11,611 bases of DNA from positions 1 through 11,611 of the forward strand of contig MU623751.1 in assembly GCA_025201765.1 (NCBI GenBank), given 5' to 3'. Shown in pieces: positions 8,377-11,611 of the stretch; positions within the stretch are counted from its first letter, which is position 1, and every line of letters begins with the position of its first letter. This DNA is from Daldinia sp. FL1419 (lineage: Eukaryota > Ascomycota > Sordariomycetes > Xylariales > Hypoxylaceae). The notes beneath the pieces are model-generated. The model was not told the DNA's origin and searched no databases. It worked only from the letters and a program-made list of their open reading frames with translations. A program made the position numbers and the translations under genes.

Positions 8377-8787
8377 GGGTAAAAAAACACATTAAAAATT
8401 TAAAATTTAAAAAAACATTTATAATTAGGTGTATCCTTTTTATTAATAAGAATTTAAGCTAATTAAAGAGGAAATAACTTATTTATATTAAATTTAAACT
8501 CTAATAGCTTTTATAAGATATGCCCTAACCCTACACTTTTATTGTACGAAATTCTTTGGTTTTAAAAATTAACAATTCTATCCTTGAGAACTTGAGTTGA
8601 TCAGATAGGAAAACAACTTCTGGAGGTTTATATATGTTGAATTTGAGCTCTAATAGCTCCTGCAGGATATGCCCTAACCCTACACGTTTATCGTACGAAT
8701 CTCTATGGAAAAACTGATGATTCTATACTTGAGAACTTAACCTGATCAGATAGGAAAACAACTTCTAAGGGCCTATACATTAAATAT

Positions 8788-8862
8788 AAGCTCTAATTAA
8801 ATAAGAGCTCTAATTAAACAAGAGTTTTAATTAAACAAAAACTTTAATTAAACAAGAACTCC
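8788..8862 (+). repeat. 17-bp subrepeat block A (about 4 copies)
   Basis: Four mutated copies of GAGCTCTAATTGAACAG, read here as GAGCTCTAATTAAACAA, GAGTTTTAATTAAACAA and similar, lie between the tail of one unit and CTCCTGCA of the next. In this unit the GGACATGCCC head segment has been lost. Confidence 0.8.
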
Positions 8863-9390
8863 TGCAATTTTATTGTACGAAACTTTATAAAAAACTAATA
8901 ATTTTATATTTAAAAATTTAAATTAATCAAACAAAAAACAACTTCTGAAAGTTTATTTACATTAAATAAAAACTTTAATTAAACAAAAGCTCCTGCAGAA
9001 CATGCCCTGCAATTTTATTATACAAATCTTTATAAAAAAACTAATAATTATGTGCTTGAGAATTTGAGCTGATCAAACAGAAAAACAACTTCTAAAGGTT
9101 TATTTATATTAAACAAGAACTCTAATAGCTCTTGCAAAATATGCCCTACAATTTTATTGTACAAATTTCAATCAAAAATTAACAATTTTGTGCTTAAGAA
9201 CTTAAATTAATCAAACAAAAAACAATTTCTGGAAATTTATTTACGTTAAATTTAAACTCTAATAGCTCCTGCAAAATATGCCCTGCACTTTATTGTACAA
9301 ATCTCTATAAAAAAACTAATAATTAAGGGCATCCTAACTTAAACTAATCAAACAAGAACACAACTTTTAAAGGCCTATTTATGTTGAACA

Positions 9391-9446
9391 TAAGCTCTAA
9401 TTGAATAAGAGCTCGAATTGAACAGGAGCTCTAATTGAACAGGAGC
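9391..9446 (+). repeat. 17-bp subrepeat block B (3 copies)
   Basis: Three copies of GAGCTCTAATTGAACAG, the last nearly unmutated, precede GAGCTCCTGCAGG. They account for the long 180-bp step between landmarks 9279 and 9459. Confidence 0.85.
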
Positions 9447-9448
9447 TC

Positions 9449-9468
9449 CTGCAGGACATGCCCTGCAG
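9449..9468 (+). other. Hairpin core of the satellite unit
   Basis: CTGCAGGACATGCCCTGCAG is an inverted repeat with 7-bp arms (CTGCAGG / CCTGCAG) and a 6-base loop. It recurs intact at about 9630-9649. Other units carry it with mutations, or replace the right arm by CCCTAACCCTA. It is among the best preserved parts of the unit. Confidence 0.7.
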
Positions 9469-9573
9469 TTTTATCGTACGAAGCTCTATGGAAAAACTGA
9501 TACTTGGGTACATCCTAACTTAAGCTGATCAAACAGGAAAACAACTTTTGGATATTTATTTATATTAAACAAG

Positions 9574-9628
9574 AGCTCTAATTGAACAAAAGCTCTAATT
9601 GAACAGGAGCTCTAATTGAACAAAAGCT
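9574..9628 (+). repeat. 17-bp subrepeat block C (3 copies)
   Basis: Copies alternate between GAGCTCTAATTGAACAG and AAGCTCTAATTGAACAA forms, which differ only by G-to-A changes. They account for the 181-bp step between landmarks 9459 and 9640. Confidence 0.85.
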
Positions 9629-10415
9629 CCTGCAGGACATGCCCTGCAGTTTTATCGTACAAATCTCTATAAAAAAACTGATAATTGAGGGCATCCTAAT
9701 TTGAGCTAATTAAATAGAAAAACAACTTCTAAAAGCCTCTAATAGCTCCTGCAAGATATGCCCTAACCCTATACTTTTATCGTACGAATCTTTATAAAAA
9801 AACTAATACTTAAGTACATCCTAACTTAAACTAATCAAATAGAAAAACAACTTCTGAAAATTTATTTATATTAAGTATAAACTTTAATAGTTCTTATAGG
9901 ATATACTTTACATTTCATTGTACAAATTTCTATCAAAAATTAACAATTTTATGCTTAAGAACTTAAACTGATTAAACAAAAAAACAACTTCTAAAAGCCT
10001 CTAATATCTCCTACAAAATATACCCTAACCCTACACTTTTTTAAAAAAAATCAACAATTCTATACTTAAGAGCTTGAGCTGATCAAACAAGAAAATAACT
10101 TCTAGAAGTTTATTTATATTAAATAAGAATTCTAATTGAACAGAAATTCCTATAAGACATGCCCTGTAATTTTATCGTAAAAAACTCTGTAGAAAACTAA
10201 CAATTCTATGTTTAAAAACCTAAGAACTTAAATTGATCAAATAAGAAAACAACTTCTAAAGAAGCTCTAATAGCTCCTGCAGGATATGCCCTGCAGTTTT
10301 ATCGTATAAATCTCTATAAAAAACTAACGATTCTATGTTTGAAAACTTGAGCTAATCAAATAGGAAAACAGCTCTTAAGGGCTTATTTACGTACCAAATA
10401 GCCTGTAAAAACCTT

Positions 10416-10471
10416 AATTAAAAAAATTGGATTAGCGGATTTCGTCCTGGCCCTGTTACCCCAACTCATTG
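10416..10471. other. Less AT-rich spacer interrupting the satellite end
   Basis: About 55 bp containing GGATTAGCGGATTTCGTCCT, GGCCCTGTTACC and CCAACTCATTGC, not found in other units. It separates the two related end segments of the array. It is largely unmutated, so it is probably unique or too short to be a target. No function is recognised. Confidence 0.45.
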
Positions 10472-10570
10472 CTATAGAAAAACTAATCATTCTATACTTA
10501 AGCTAATCAAATAAGAAAACAACTCTTGAGGGCTTATTTATATATCAAAAAGCCTGTGGAAACCTTAGAA
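10472..10570 (+). repeat. Terminal satellite segment, second copy of 10313-10415
   Basis: CTATAGAAAAACTAATCATT, AGCTAATCAAATAAGAAAAC, AACTCTTGAGGGCTTATTTA and AAAGCCTGTGGAAACCTTAG each match the corresponding blocks at 10313-10415, including the tail GCCTGT..AAACCTTA that no other unit has. The spacing is 159 bp and the differences are mostly transitions. The pair marks the distinct right-hand end of the array. Confidence 0.75.
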
Positions 10571-10575
10571 GGATT

Positions 10576-10589
10576 GCCTCCATGGAGGC
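10576..10589. repeat. Perfect 14-bp palindrome
   Basis: GCCTCCATGGAGGC equals its own reverse complement. It lies just past the last satellite segment in a stretch that has largely escaped mutation. Role unknown. Confidence 0.6.
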
Positions 10590-10609
10590 TAATAAGATCT
10601 TATAGCTTC

Positions 10610-10621
10610 AATTACGTAATT
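10610..10621. repeat. Perfect 12-bp palindrome
   Basis: AATTACGTAATT equals its own reverse complement and is followed by further TTACATTACA sequence. It is AT-rich, so the palindrome is less remarkable than the one at 10576. Confidence 0.45.
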
Positions 10622-10630
10622 ACATTACAA

Positions 10631-10690
10631 CCCTGTGTAACCCCCCCCCCCCCTAAAAAAATTAAAAAACAAAAACAAAAAAAAACTTAT
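10631..10690 (+). repeat. C13 tract followed by A-rich low-complexity run
   Basis: Thirteen consecutive C (10631-10643) are followed by about 45 bases that are almost only A with a few C. An unbroken C-run in DNA that has otherwise lost its cytosines must be young or inaccessible to the mutation process. Its length is also prone to sequencing and assembly error. Confidence 0.8.
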
Positions 10691-10714
10691 GTAATTGGGG
10701 TGACTCAATTATAA

Positions 10715-11611
10715 AAATAATTAAAAAAAGAAATTTAATTAAAAACATAAGAATAATTTTAATATTATTTGAAATATTTAAATAAATGGTTATATTATTT
10801 AAATTAATTAATATATTAATAATATTTTAAATATTTATTAATAAAATCTTAAGTAAATTTTATAAATAATTGGTAGGTATTTTTAATAATATTTATATAT
10901 AAACTGATATTAAAGAGTAATTATATAAATAAATGATATTAATATTTTAACAATTAATAGATTATAGTATATTTATTAATAATAAAAAAAAATTCTTATT
11001 TATATAAGAAAATATATTCCTAAATTTTGTTATTTTAGAATAAAATATTAAAGTTAATTTAGCCAAAGTTATAATTATTTAAAAATATTTTATATTTTAA
11101 ATTATAATAAAGATATGAATATTTATTTATATTATAATTTATTTTAGGAATTTTATTAATAAATATTTATATTTTATAATATTATTAATAATTTTAATAG
11201 AAAATTAGTAAAAAAATATATCAATTAAATTAATAAAAAAAGTTAAATAAATATAATATAAAATATATAAATATATTAATATTATATTTATAATATAACA
11301 ATTTAATTTAAAATTATTTATTATATTAAAATTAAATATTAATAAAAGATATATAAAAATAATATTATTATAATTTTATTTATATGATAATTAATAAATC
11401 TTATATTTAATAATTTCTTTTTTAAAATTTTAATAAAAATTATTTGAAATTATATTTTTATTATAATATTAATATTATTAAATTAAAAAAAATAATATTA
11501 TTATAATTATAAATTATAAATTATTAAAAATAATTAATAATAAAATTAAATAATTAATTTAAATTTTATTAAATATTATAATATATATATTATTTATAAT
11601 TTAAGAAAAAT
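10715..11611. other. Very AT-rich terminal stretch, nothing recognisable
   Basis: G+C is lower here than anywhere else in the window, with long runs of A, T and TTAATA. Both strands are full of TAA stops. I could not place any transposon motif, RNA gene or repeat shared with the rest of the window. It may be another retroelement mutated beyond recognition. Confidence 0.5.

Larger units (their letters stand above)
8429..10415 (+). repeat. Satellite array, about 13-14 units of roughly 120-180 bp
   Basis: The landmark TGCCCT (or its mutated form) recurs at 8521, 8670, 9003, 9142, 9279, 9459, 9640, 9759, about 9904, 10021, 10160 and 10287; the 333-bp gap between 8670 and 9003 holds a further unit that lost the landmark. 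Each unit runs: AGCTCC-TGCAGGA-ATGCCC head, TTTTATCGTACGAA, CTCTATGGAAAAACTGAT, CTTGAGAACTTGAGCTGATC, AAACAGGAAAACAACTTCT, TATTTA-TT-AA, back to GAGCTC. Units differ mainly by C-to-T and G-to-A changes: the ATCGTACGAA block occurs as ATTGTACGAA, ATTGTACAAA and ATTATACAAA. Length variation comes from 0-4 copies of a 17-bp subrepeat and from loss of a segment in the 117-119-bp steps. A partial unit opens the array at 8429. No long open frame is conserved. Confidence 0.92.

Noticed and set aside
8523..10033. True telomere tract from the CCCTAACCCTA motifs
   Set aside because: Each occurrence is only 11 bases inside a longer satellite unit, separated by more than 100 bp; there is no run of hexamers.
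8429..10415. CRISPR array
   Set aside because: The unit is 120-180 bp and itself repeats throughout; there are no short identical repeats separated by unique spacers.
10526..10714. 62-codon + strand open frame
   Set aside because: It begins in the satellite end segment and runs through the C13 tract (proline run) and A-rich run (lysine run). Its content is dictated by low-complexity DNA, with no domain or conserved frame.
1..11611. Mitochondrial or plastid DNA, because of very low G+C
   Set aside because: Ty3/gypsy and LINE remnants, transition-only divergence between repeat copies and graded C-to-T decay point to nuclear repeats. No organelle gene, rRNA or tRNA is visible.

Overview
The window reads as repeat-derived, extremely AT-rich nuclear DNA of a filamentous ascomycete in which retroelements have been destroyed by repeat-induced point mutation (RIP) or an equivalent C-to-T process. 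By eye G+C is far below 20% over most of its length. I found no intact gene, tRNA or rRNA. The evidence for the mutation process is internal: two copies of one segment (5865-6240 and 7813-8189) align without a gap over their first 136 columns. They differ at 63 sites there, all transitions, and 61 of these run C-to-T or G-to-A from the first copy to the second. The decayed reading frames also carry the stop codons expected from CAA, CAG, CGA and TGG.

Layout. About 1-540: AT-rich, perhaps the gag/protease part of the first element. 543-2760: the pol region of a Ty3/gypsy LTR retrotransposon, + strand, one frame, with reverse transcriptase, RNase H and the zinc-binding start of integrase still traceable. 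A purine-rich tract at 3845-3862 fits its 3' polypurine tract, so the 3' LTR should start near 3855-3863. 4101-4411: pieces of the satellite seen later, in inverted orientation. 4412-5640: the reverse transcriptase and thumb region of a non-LTR (LINE, Tad-like) element, + strand, with one frameshift and its 5' part missing at the satellite junction. 5865-8189: a 1.95-kb direct duplication whose first copy keeps a 134-bp G+C-rich island that escaped mutation. 8242-8376: a 10-bp minisatellite. 8429-10415: a satellite of roughly 120-180-bp units in graded states of decay, followed by a diverged satellite end, a C13 tract and palindromes (10415-10714). 10715-11611: very AT-rich sequence with nothing recognisable.

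Nothing here works together as a live system. The window is best read as a heterochromatin-like graveyard of two retroelement classes and a satellite. The surviving island, the satellite and the junctions between elements are the informative parts. Species cannot be named from this sequence.
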